Source: Bacteroidota bacterium (GTDB taxonomy: Bacteria > Bacteroidota > Bacteroidia > Chitinophagales > Chitinophagaceae). From it: a stretch of 5,650 bases of DNA. The stretch lies in the NCBI GenBank assembly GCA_023391895.1, contig JAEWAC010000264.1:1-5650 (forward strand). The letters are read 5' to 3'. Both the position numbers and the translations under genes were made by a program. Shown one piece after another: positions 1 through 5,650 of the stretch. Numbering within the stretch: position 1 is the first letter of the stretch; every line of letters begins with the position of its first letter. The notes below the pieces were generated by a model. It saw only the letters and a program-made list of their open reading frames with translations, was not told the DNA's origin and ran no database searches.

Positions 1-2831
1 GTATCGGTAAGGTATTCAACCTCTTTTACATTAACCTCTGCCTTAATAAGATCTTCTACCCGTTGCAATTGTTGTTCCATGGCCGGGTTGAGCACCGGGA
101 TCAGCACTTTTTGCAGCGGCTGGCGCACCTTGATGTCGGCTTTCTTCCGTAAGGACAAGATCAGGGAGGAGGCATCCTGCGCCAGGCCCATTCGTTCTTC
201 CAGCAGGGTATCGATCAGCTCTTCTTTGGCCGTTGGGAACAAGACGTGGTGCACGGAGGCTTCCGGGTGCTTACCGGTTACGGCGTTCAGGTTCAGGAAC
301 AGCTCATCGCTAAAGAAGGGCGAGATGGGTGCCATCAGGCGTACCACAGTTTCCAGGCACTCGTATAAGGTTTGATAAGCGCAGATCTTATCCTGCTCGT
401 ACTCTCCTTTCCAGAAACGGCGACGGCACAGGCGTACATACCAGTTGCTCAGGTGCTCATCCACAAAATCTTCAATCAGGCGGCCGGCCTGGGTAGGTTC
501 ATACTCATCAAAGGCGACGGTTACTTTTTTCACCAGGCTCTGCAGGCTCGACAGGATCCAGCGGTCAATTTCGGGCCGCTCTGCCACCGGCACATAGGCT
601 TCTTTAAAGGTAAAGCCATCCACATTGGCGTACAGGGCAAAAAACTGGTACGTATTATATAAGGTACCAAAGAATTTGCGCTGCACTTCTTTGATGCCTT
701 CAATATCAAACTTCAGGTTATCCCAGGGCGAGGCGTTGGTGATGAGGTACCAGCGGGTGGCATCGGCGCCAAACTGTTCAATGGTCTGGAACGGATCTAC
801 CACGTTGCCGAGGCGCTTACTCATTTTATTGCCGTTCTTGTCCAGCACCAGCCCGTTGGAAACCACTGTTTTATAAGCCACGGAGTCAAACAGCATCACA
901 CCCAGGGCATGCAGGGTATAAAACCAGCCGCGGGTCTGGTCCACACCTTCACAGATAAAATCGGCCGGGAAGTTCTGCTGAAAGGTTTCTTTATTTTCAA
1001 ACGGGTAGTGCCACTGGGCAAATGGCATGGCACCCGAATCAAACCACACGTCAATCAGGTCCGGTTCGCGGTGCATGGGCTGACCACTGTCAGACACCAG
1101 TACTACCTCATCCACATAGGGTTTATGAAGGTCCAGAATGCCATCATGCAGGTAATTTTTGTTGACATCGCCACCCAGCACTTCATTGGCTTTCCTGATT
1201 TCAGCGTTCAGCTCATCAATAGACCCAATGCATTTTTCCTCGCTACCATCTTCAGTACGCCAGATTGGCAAAGGGGTACCCCAGTAGCGGCTGCGGCTCA
1301 GGTTCCAGTCCACCATGTTCTCCAGCCAGTTGCCGAAGCGGCCGGTACCGGTAGCGGCCGGCTTCCAGTTGATGGTCTTGTTCAGCTCTACCATGCGGTC
1401 GCGCAGGGCCGTGGTTTTAATAAACCAGGCATCCAGTGGGTAGTATACCACCGGTTTGTCGGTACGCCAGCAGTGGGGATAGCTGTGCTCATATTTTTCT
1501 ACTTTAAAAGCGCGGTTTTCTTTTTTCAGCTTTACAGAAATGTCTACGTTGACATCTACAAAGCTTTCCTCGTTCTTATAATCTTTTATATAACGGCCGC
1601 TGAACTCTCCTAATCCGTCCACAAATTTACCTTCGCGGTCTACCAGGGTCAGGATGCCGATGTTATACTTCTTACCTACTTTAAAGTCATCCGCACCAAA
1701 GGCCGGGGCAATGTGCACAATACCGGTACCGTCTTCGGTGGTTACAAAATCGCCCAGCAACACCCGGAACGGTTGGGCATCCGGCGTAATAGACTGAACC
1801 GCCTCTAAAGAGTTGGCCTCGTAGGGCAGCAGTTGTTCGTACGCCAGATTTTCCAGGTCCTTTCCTTTAAACTCGGCCAGGATGGTCCAGGGAAGCAATT
1901 TGGTTTCAGCCGTATAGTTTTCAAAATCCCCATGCTCGCCTTCGGGCTTGAAGTATTTGCCTAATAAGGCCTTTGCTAAAACCACATTTACCGGCAGGTG
2001 GGTATAGGGATTAAAGGTTTTTACCAGTACATAATCAATGGCTGGACCGGCCGCCAACCCCAGGTTGGAGGGCAGCGTCCAGGGCGTAGTGGTCCAGGCC
2101 AGGAAGAAAATCTCCTTGGTAGATGTTGGTTGACCGTTGGTCGCAAGGGCATCAAACAGGAACTGTGACTGTGCATTGTTGACCGCCTTGAACATAGCCA
2201 CGGCTGAGGTATCTTTTACCATTTTATACGTACCTGGCTGGTTCAGCTCATGCGAGCTCAGCCCGGTGCCCGCCCCCGGCGAATACGGCTGAATGGACAC
2301 GCTTTTATATAATAAACCCTTGTTGTACAACTGCTTGAGGCTCCACCACAGGCTTTCGATATACTCGTTGGTAAACGTGATATAGGGATTTTGAAGATCT
2401 ACCCAGTAACCCATTTTGGTGGTCAGGTCGTCCCATTTGTCTTTATAGCGCAATACCGCCTCGCGGCATTTTTGATTGTACTCTGCAACCGATATTTTTT
2501 TGCCGATATCTTCCTTGGTAATGCCCAGCTCTTTTTCCACGCCCAACTCTACCGGCAGGCCATGGGTATCCCAGCCGCCTTTACGCTGCACCTGAAACCC
2601 CTGCATGGTTTTGTAGCGGCACACCAGGTCTTTCAATGTACGGGAAATTACATGGTGAATGCCGGGCATGCCATTGGCAGAGGGCGGGCCTTCGTAAAAC
2701 ACAAAAGGCTGAGCCTCACTGCGTAATGCTATGCTTTTTTCAAAGGCTTGCTGCTGCTTCCATCTTTCCAAAACTTCTTTTTCAACGGAAGGCAGGTTCA
2801 AATGCTTAAATTCTTTATATCGAGCGGCCAT
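1..2831 (-). CDS. ileS: Isoleucyl-tRNA synthetase, IleRS2 type (C-terminus beyond left edge)
   Basis: Cytosolic class I aminoacyl-tRNA synthetase that charges tRNA-Ile with isoleucine using ATP. The 943 visible residues are open in one frame. Domains in order: N-terminal Rossmann half with GPPSANGMPGIHH, the class I signature appearing as G57-I-H-H60; CP1 editing domain with WTTTPWTLPSN at 246-256 and GTGIVHIAPAFGADD ending at D381/D382; second Rossmann half with SRSRYWGTPLPIW from about 513, DVWFDSG at 594-600 and KMSKR at 669-673; then the helical anticodon-binding region with HLSNWYVRLCRRR around W797. These motifs share one frame, so I see no frameshift. Family members of this type are about 1,100-1,160 residues, so roughly 200 C-terminal residues lie outside. 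The ATG at 2831 is the first possible start, because an in-frame TGA lies two codons upstream. The eukaryote-like sequence and GxHH motif place it in the mupirocin-resistant IleRS2 class. Identification is very secure; the subclass is inferred from motifs. Confidence 0.97.
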   Translation of the reverse strand, partial: MAARYKEFKHLNLPSVEKEVLERWKQQQAFEKSIALRSEAQPFVFYEGPPSANGMPGIHHVISRTLKDLVCRYKTMQGFQVQRKGGWDTHGLPVELGVEKELGITKEDIGKKISVAEYNQKCREAVLRYKDKWDDLTTKMGYWVDLQNPYITFTNEYIESLWWSLKQLYNKGLLYKSVSIQPYSPGAGTGLSSHELNQPGTYKMVKDTSAVAMFKAVNNAQSQFLFDALATNGQPTSTKEIFFLAWTTTPWTLPSNLGLAAGPAIDYVLVKTFNPYTHLPVNVVLAKALLGKYFKPEGEHGDFENYTAETKLLPWTILAEFKGKDLENLAYEQLLPYEANSLEAVQSITPDAQPFRVLLGDFVTTEDGTGIVHIAPAFGADDFKVGKKYNIGILTLVDREGKFVDGLGEFSGRYIKDYKNEESFVDVNVDISVKLKKENRAFKVEKYEHSYPHCWRTDKPVVYYPLDAWFIKTTALRDRMVELNKTINWKPAATGTGRFGNWLENMVDWNLSRSRYWGTPLPIWRTEDGSEEKCIGSIDELNAEIRKANEVLGGDVNKNYLHDGILDLHKPYVDEVVLVSDSGQPMHREPDLIDVWFDSGAMPFAQWHYPFENKETFQQNFPADFICEGVDQTRGWFYTLHALGVMLFDSVAYKTVVSNGLVLDKNGNKMSKRLGNVVDPFQTIEQFGADATRWYLITNASPWDNLKFDIEGIKEVQRKFFGTLYNTYQFFALYANVDGFTFKEAYVPVAERPEIDRWILSSLQSLVKKVTVAFDEYEPTQAGRLIEDFVDEHLSNWYVRLCRRRFWKGEYEQDKICAYQTLYECLETVVRLMAPISPFFSDELFLNLNAVTGKHPEASVHHVLFPTAKEELIDTLLEERMGLAQDASSLILSLRKKADIKVRQPLQKVLIPVLNPAMEQQLQRVEDLIKAEVNVKEVEYLTD

Positions 2832-2864
2832 ATATCAGCTTCAACTTGGTTTAAAAAATAGCTG

Positions 2865-2872
2865 CAAAGTTA
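2865..2872 (-). promoter_or_regulatory. Probable ileS promoter, -7 box TAACTTTG
   Basis: Read leftward, TAACTTTG followed by CAG matches the Bacteroidota primary-sigma -7 consensus TAnnTTTG exactly. It lies 33 bases before the ileS ATG, which would put the transcript start near 2858-2860 and give a leader of about 25-30 bases. I could not find a convincing -33 TTTG element at the usual distance; the upstream stretch is AT-rich. The short leader leaves no room for a T-box or other riboswitch. Confidence 0.6.
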
Positions 2873-3173
2873 AGAAAATATGACAGGTAGAGATATTATA
2901 GAATATTGAAAAATTGATATGCATGGCCCATATCTGCCCATATGAGCTTTTGAAAGAAATTGACCGCCTTGAAGATGTTTCTTTTTTCATCTGCCGCTTT
3001 TGCAGACCTGCGAATGGTGATAATTGCTACTAATAGCAGCCAAGTGCACTGCCGTTAACCTATATGGACTTTTAAAGGAAATAACATTAAAGGCAACAGC
3101 ATTACGCAAAAAGGCACCACTACCCTCATCCGCTAAAACCCCGGGTGGCTGCTTTTCTTTGGCGCCGGTTTTG

Positions 3174-3180
3174 TAGTTTG
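3174..3180 (+). promoter_or_regulatory. Weak candidate promoter for the M48 protease (TAGTTTG)
   Basis: TAGTTTG followed by CAC resembles the Bacteroidota -7 box but has one base fewer between TA and TTTG than the TAnnTTTG consensus. An upstream TTTG at 3158-3161 could be the -33 element, though the spacing is short. If it is used, transcription would begin at or just before the ATG at 3187, giving a leaderless or nearly leaderless mRNA. The call rests on resemblance and position only. Confidence 0.35.
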
Positions 3181-3186
3181 CACGGT

Positions 3187-4074
3187 ATGATTAGGATATT
3201 GGGCATTTTGATGATCAGCATTACGATTGGGAGTTGCAACGAAGTAGACCGCTATTTTAACAAAGGCAGCAAGAAAACAGCTTCCACCTACTCCTTCAGT
3301 TGCCTGGACAGTGCCGTAGGGGGTGGCAAATTTAACCGGCGGCTGGGCCAGGCGGGCGACCTCATTCGCGACCTGGCGGTATCGGAAAAAAGCATTACCG
3401 ACAGCATCCAAACCGCTTATGGCCTGGCGTTTCACCAGCAGATGCTGCAGGAAAAGCAGTTCAAGCTCCTTACCGACAAAGCCCTGAATCAAAAGCTGAA
3501 TGGAGTTTTGAAACAATTGCTGGCGGCGCGGGAAAACCCGTCCGAAATTGGTTATGCCATTTATGCCTTGGCCGATACTGTAGTCAACGCCTTTACGTTT
3601 GGCGGCCGCATTTACATTACAGCGGGCATGCTGGAAAAATGCAAAGGAAAAGAGGCCCTGCTATACGCCATTGTGGGTCACGAAATTGGTCATTCCGAAA
3701 TGGGCCACATCAAAGCCACTATACAGGACATCCAACTTTCGAGCAAGATCTTTGGTGAAAATAATGCGGGCACGTACCTGCAGCTCAAGCAATTGCTCAC
3801 CGCTTCCTTTAACCAAAAAAACGAGCTGGAAGCAGACTATTACGGCATCAACCTTACCAACGAACTGGATTATGATGTGTGCACCGCAGTGGCTTTCTGG
3901 AAGGAAATGGCCAGTAATGAAAACCGCTACAGCCAGGTAGAAGATTTCTTCCGCACCCATCCTTTTTCCAACTTGCGGTCCGAATGCCTGACCAACCATA
4001 TCCGCACCAACTTTGGAAAAGAATGTGGTGATTTGAATAAAGCCAATACACTGCCGCAGATAATGGAACCTTAA
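3187..4074 (+). CDS. M48-family zinc metalloprotease, predicted lipoprotein
   Basis: Predicted 295-residue membrane-anchored zinc peptidase. Residues 1-16 form a short hydrophobic signal ending in a lipobox, I-G-S-C17, so C17 should be lipidated and the protein tethered to the periplasmic side of a membrane. The catalytic core is canonical for M48: GGRIYITAGML at 139-149, HEIGH at 165-169 (zinc ligands H165 and H169, catalytic E166), and ELEAD at 213-217 supplying the third ligand E213. A further HPFSNLR stretch near the C-terminus is also typical. No membrane segment follows the signal, so it resembles the lipoprotein and periplasmic M48 proteases (LoiP/BepA type) rather than HtpX. In those families the role is envelope protein quality control; the substrate here is unknown. 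An in-frame GTG at 3145 would add 14 residues (VAAFLWRRFCSLHG), but that bypasses the signal peptide and overlaps the candidate promoter, so the ATG at 3187 is preferred. Confidence 0.9.
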   Translation: MIRILGILMISITIGSCNEVDRYFNKGSKKTASTYSFSCLDSAVGGGKFNRRLGQAGDLIRDLAVSEKSITDSIQTAYGLAFHQQMLQEKQFKLLTDKALNQKLNGVLKQLLAARENPSEIGYAIYALADTVVNAFTFGGRIYITAGMLEKCKGKEALLYAIVGHEIGHSEMGHIKATIQDIQLSSKIFGENNAGTYLQLKQLLTASFNQKNELEADYYGINLTNELDYDVCTAVAFWKEMASNENRYSQVEDFFRTHPFSNLRSECLTNHIRTNFGKECGDLNKANTLPQIMEP

Positions 4075-4107
4075 ACAAAATTGTTTTCAACTGGATGAAA
4101 TCTTTTC

Positions 4108-4136
4108 GTCAATGGTGAATGGTCAATGGTGAATAC
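4108..4136. repeat. Heptamer / tandem 14-mer repeat patch
   Basis: Two adjacent 14-base copies, GTCAATGGTGAATG and GTCAATGGTGAATA, differ only at the last base. At finer scale the patch is a run of alternating heptamers: TCAATGG, TGAATGG, TCAATGG, TGAATAC. It starts 34 bases after the protease stop codon. Short heptamer arrays of this kind occur in intergenic DNA of some bacteria; whether this one belongs to a genome-wide family cannot be judged from one copy. Confidence 0.75.
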
Positions 4137-4353
4137 TCATAGCAGGCCGCTATCCAGAGTACGAAATGAGGTTGTTGCAAAAGGGAAAGTGCAGGGACAA
4201 CACAGCAGCACTACTACTATGGGATTTTGAAGGAGTTTATTTTATCCTGATCCTATACCTGTTTTATTAGCCGTTGCCTATCAATCATCATACGGATAAC
4301 AGTTTCGTATAAAAGCCCGAGGTATTTTTACTTACAGCTGATATACATATAAA

Positions 4354-4378
4354 AAAAGCCCCGCACTGCGAGGCTTTT
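4354..4378 (-). terminator. Intrinsic terminator, strongest leftward, possibly bidirectional
   Basis: The stem pairs AAAAGCC (4354-4360) with GGCTTTT (4372-4378) and CGC (4362-4364) with GCG (4368-4370). There is one C/A mismatch and an ACT loop. Read leftward it is followed by a run of seven T (complement of 4351-4357), a good rho-independent signal. Read rightward the tail is only TTTT followed by A, so it may also weakly terminate the protease transcript. It lies 18 bases past the stop of the receptor remnant and about 180 bases past the hemJ stop. Confidence 0.85.
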
Positions 4379-4396
4379 AAAATGCTATAGACCACT

Positions 4397-4486
4397 TTAA
4401 AATTTAGCCCTGGACGAAATAAAGAAGGTTCTGCCATCGGCGGGCGACCCACTTACGTCAAAACTTATGCAATGAGGAAAGGCCGG
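4397..4486 (-). pseudogene. Probable remnant of a TonB-dependent receptor C-terminus
   Basis: Read leftward, this frame gives a 29-codon open stretch ending SPADGRTFFISSRAKF followed by TAA. That resembles the final beta-strand of TonB-dependent outer-membrane receptors, which commonly end in patterns such as G-R-T-F-F-x-S-A-R-x-K-F with a terminal Phe. An in-frame TAA at 4487-4489 closes the frame upstream and there is no start codon, so it cannot be an intact gene. Receptor-like character is convincing only for about 4397-4459. A strong leftward terminator lies 18 bases beyond the stop, as expected if this was once the true 3' end of a gene. The match is short and recognised by eye, so chance resemblance is possible. 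Confidence 0.42.
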
Positions 4487-4522
4487 TTACACAGGCGTCA
4501 GAAAAAGCATAAAGTGTAACCG
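4484..4522. repeat. 9-bp perfect inverted repeat CGGTTACAC / GTGTAACCG
   Basis: CGGTTACAC at 4484-4492 and its exact reverse complement GTGTAACCG at 4514-4522 flank a 21-base spacer. It sits between hemJ and the receptor remnant, and its left arm includes the stop codon that closes the remnant's frame. There is no T-run on either side, so it is not an intrinsic terminator. It could be an mRNA hairpin in the 3' end of the hemJ transcript, or the scar of a lost insertion. Function unknown. Confidence 0.55.
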
Positions 4523-4558
4523 CCGCACGGCCGCCGTACACTTCTTGAAAAACCTATA

Positions 4559-5086
4559 TCAGTTCCGGGCCCTTATGTTTTTGTAAATTTTGATGGCGCT
4601 CATCAGCACGATGACAAAGCCTATCAAACCCACCAGTCCCCACACAAAACTGAGGCTTTGCTTAACTGTTACCAGCATGACAATAGCTACTAAAAAAATC
4701 GTAGCCACTTCGTTCCAGACCCTTAACTGCTGGGAAGAATATTTAAAAACCCCATGCATCTGTTGCTGATAAATGGCGTGCAGGGTAAAATGGTACGCAT
4801 ACAAACCCACTACAAAAAGTAGTTTAATCACCAGCCATTGCGGCAGGGCGCCATATAAATACCACATCCACGGGCCAAAAACAAGCGTCAGCACGGCTGA
4901 TGGCCAGGTAATGCCCAGCCAAAGCCGCTTGATCATGAGGGCAAACTGCTTTTGCAATATGGACTTTTCAGGCTCGCTCCTCTCCGCGGCTTCTGTATTA
5001 TAAATAAACAACCGCACGATGTAAAACAGCCCGCTGAACCAGGTAACAATAAAGATGATGTGTAAGGCTTTGATGTAGAAATACAT
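4559..5086 (-). CDS. hemJ: HemJ-type protoporphyrinogen IX oxidase (CopD-like membrane protein)
   Basis: Integral membrane protein of 175 residues, the usual length for HemJ. The family oxidises protoporphyrinogen IX to protoporphyrin IX, the penultimate step of protoheme synthesis. The N-terminus KALHIIFIVTWFSGLFYIVR (6-25) is the family hallmark, with conserved H9. Later landmarks are the K88 region (WLVIKLLFVVGLYAYH, ending at H99) and NEVATIFLVAIVMLV (125-139), matching the NE-x-P-type motif of HemJ with A in place of P. Hydrophobic segments fall at about 5-27, 52-76, 83-105, 122-142 and 147-168. It lies 72 bases downstream of hemH on the same strand, which strongly supports the heme assignment over a generic CopD copper protein. 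The linker is AT-rich, with no clear promoter and no Shine-Dalgarno sequence before the ATG, so the pair is probably co-transcribed. The stop is TGA. Confidence 0.88.
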   Translation of the reverse strand: MYFYIKALHIIFIVTWFSGLFYIVRLFIYNTEAAERSEPEKSILQKQFALMIKRLWLGITWPSAVLTLVFGPWMWYLYGALPQWLVIKLLFVVGLYAYHFTLHAIYQQQMHGVFKYSSQQLRVWNEVATIFLVAIVMLVTVKQSLSFVWGLVGLIGFVIVLMSAIKIYKNIRARN

Positions 5087-5158
5087 GGATATTTAAATGG
5101 AAAAGGTAAAATGAAAAATATAAAAAGAAGAAAACATCAGGACTGTCATTTTACATTT

Positions 5159-5650
5159 TTACTTTTTCATTTCTTCCAGCACCATTTCTTTATTTCCGCC
5201 AACATAATTCTGCACCCACTTGACCAGGGCATTCACCCAAAGCGGATTCACATTCAGGCAGGGAATCATTTCAAAGCTTTCGCCGCCGGCATGCATAAAA
5301 GTTTCTTTGCCTTCTTCGGCAATTTCTTCCAGGGTTTCCAAACAATCACTTACAAAAGCGGGGCATACCACCAGCACTTTTTTTACACCTTCCTTTGGCA
5401 ATTCTTCCAGCCGCTGGGCGGTGTACGGCTGCAGCCAGGGATCTCTGCCCAGGCGCGACTGAAACGAAAAACCCCACTTTTCTTTGGGAATACCCAGCCT
5501 TTCGGTCACCAGTTTGGTGGTTGCCCAGCACTGGTGCCGGTAACAATACTGGTGCGCCGGTGAGGGTGTTTCGCAGCAATTAGCCACTTTCAGGCAATGC
5601 TGGCCCGTAATGTCGCCTTTATAAATATGCCGCTCCGGTACGCCGTGGTA
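5159..5650 (-). CDS. hemH: Ferrochelatase, C-terminal half (N-terminus beyond right edge)
   Basis: Inserts ferrous iron into protoporphyrin IX to form protoheme. 163 C-terminal residues are visible; the family is about 320-350 long, so the first half is missing. Numbering from the window edge, the sequence begins YHGVPERH, containing the catalytic His (H2). Next come FQSRLGRDPWLQPYT (63-77), CPAFVSDCLETLEEI (96-110) with the conserved active-site Glu at E105, and IPCLN (129-133). These match the E. coli-type enzyme closely. Unlike E. coli, there is a cysteine-rich insert just after the active-site His, with C19, C25, C26, C36 and C41 (bases 5528-5596). It fits the class of ferrochelatases that bind a [2Fe-2S] cluster through an internal segment of about 20 residues. 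An in-frame GTG at 5587 is internal, since homology continues upstream to the edge. hemJ follows directly and acts one step earlier in the pathway. Confidence 0.96.
   Translation of the reverse strand, partial: YHGVPERHIYKGDITGQHCLKVANCCETPSPAHQYCYRHQCWATTKLVTERLGIPKEKWGFSFQSRLGRDPWLQPYTAQRLEELPKEGVKKVLVVCPAFVSDCLETLEEIAEEGKETFMHAGGESFEMIPCLNVNPLWVNALVKWVQNYVGGNKEMVLEEMKK

Larger units (their letters stand above)
2832..3186. other. Divergent intergenic region between ileS and the M48 protease
   Basis: This 355-base region separates two divergently transcribed genes. It contains the ileS promoter near its left end and a weaker candidate protease promoter near its right end. The only open frames are trivial, for example 8 codons from 2920 and 14 codons from about 3015. 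Minor structure: a direct repeat GCCCATAT at 2926-2933 and 2936-2943 (period 10), and a short hairpin TGCTA-ctaa-TAGCA near 3026-3039. No tRNA, rRNA or riboswitch could be recognised. Confidence 0.6.
4075..4558. other. Gene-free stretch between the protease and hemJ
   Basis: These 484 bases contain no intact gene. From left to right they hold a heptamer repeat patch just after the protease, about 215 bases (4137-4353) in which I see no coding potential or structured RNA, a strong hairpin terminator, a short minus-strand remnant of a receptor C-terminus, and an inverted repeat. The two flanking genes converge here. Confidence 0.7.

Noticed and set aside
909..1613. A 234-codon plus-strand open frame, with several shorter ones between 79 and 2726
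   Set aside because: They lie antisense to the continuous ileS coding frame, whose motifs are in register throughout. Their translations look like nothing recognisable.
2832..2872. T-box or other riboswitch controlling ileS
   Set aside because: The predicted leader is only about 25-30 bases, with no room for a T-box stem and specifier, and T-boxes are not expected in Bacteroidota.
3145..3186. GTG start for the M48 protease, giving 309 residues
   Set aside because: The added 14 residues precede an already complete lipoprotein signal peptide and overlap the candidate promoter. The ATG at 3187 gives a normal signal length.
3133..3516. Minus-strand 127-codon open frame over the start of the protease
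   Set aside because: It is antisense to the protease, whose signal peptide and catalytic motifs are clear. The shadow frame has no recognisable features.
4075..4095. Hairpin AAACAA-AA-TTGTTT right after the protease stop as its terminator
   Set aside because: The stem is all A/T apart from one pair, the loop is two bases, and there is no T-run, so it would not terminate transcription.
4137..4353. Possible small gene or structured RNA in the gap
   Set aside because: All frames are broken by stops, no start has a plausible product, and I could not see tRNA-like or other conserved RNA structure.
5111..5563. Plus-strand 150-codon open frame over hemH
   Set aside because: Its composition is a reflection of the antisense hemH gene, and hemH carries the conserved active-site motifs on the other strand.
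1..5650. An undescribed defence, mobile or multi-gene accessory system
   Set aside because: All intact genes belong to well-known core families (IleRS, M48 protease, HemJ, HemH). There is no transposase, integrase, CRISPR array or toxin-antitoxin pair.

Overview
The window looks like chromosomal DNA from a member of the Bacteroidota, possibly Chitinophagaceae. The grounds are a TAnnTTTG-type promoter box ahead of ileS, the absence of clear Shine-Dalgarno sequences at the starts, and protein sequences that read like Bacteroidota orthologues. GC content is moderate. The placement comes from recognising protein and promoter style, not from any search.

Layout, left to right. (1) Positions 1-2831, minus strand: isoleucyl-tRNA synthetase, running off the left edge with 943 residues visible. 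It is the eukaryote-like IleRS2 type and carries a rearranged HIGH signature (G-I-H-H). (2) Positions 2832-3186: a divergent, non-coding promoter region. (3) Positions 3187-4074, plus strand: a small M48-family zinc metalloprotease with a lipoprotein signal peptide. (4) Positions 4075-4558: a gene-free stretch. It holds a heptamer repeat patch, a strong leftward (weakly bidirectional) terminator, a short minus-strand remnant resembling the C-terminal end of a TonB-dependent receptor, and a 9-bp inverted repeat. (5) Positions 4559-5086, minus strand: a HemJ-type protoporphyrinogen IX oxidase. (6) Positions 5159-5650, minus strand: the C-terminal half of ferrochelatase (HemH), running off the right edge, with an internal cysteine-rich segment that probably ligates a [2Fe-2S] cluster.

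hemH and hemJ read leftward in tandem, 72 bases apart, and encode the last two steps of protoheme synthesis: HemJ makes protoporphyrin IX and HemH inserts iron. They are probably co-transcribed and end at the terminator near 4354-4378. ileS and the protease are divergent neighbours with no evident functional link.

I see no mobile element, CRISPR array, tRNA or rRNA, and no convincing undescribed multi-gene system. The points most worth a second look are the GxHH motif in IleRS, the cysteine segment in HemH, and the decayed receptor end and repeats in the 4.1-4.5 kb gap.
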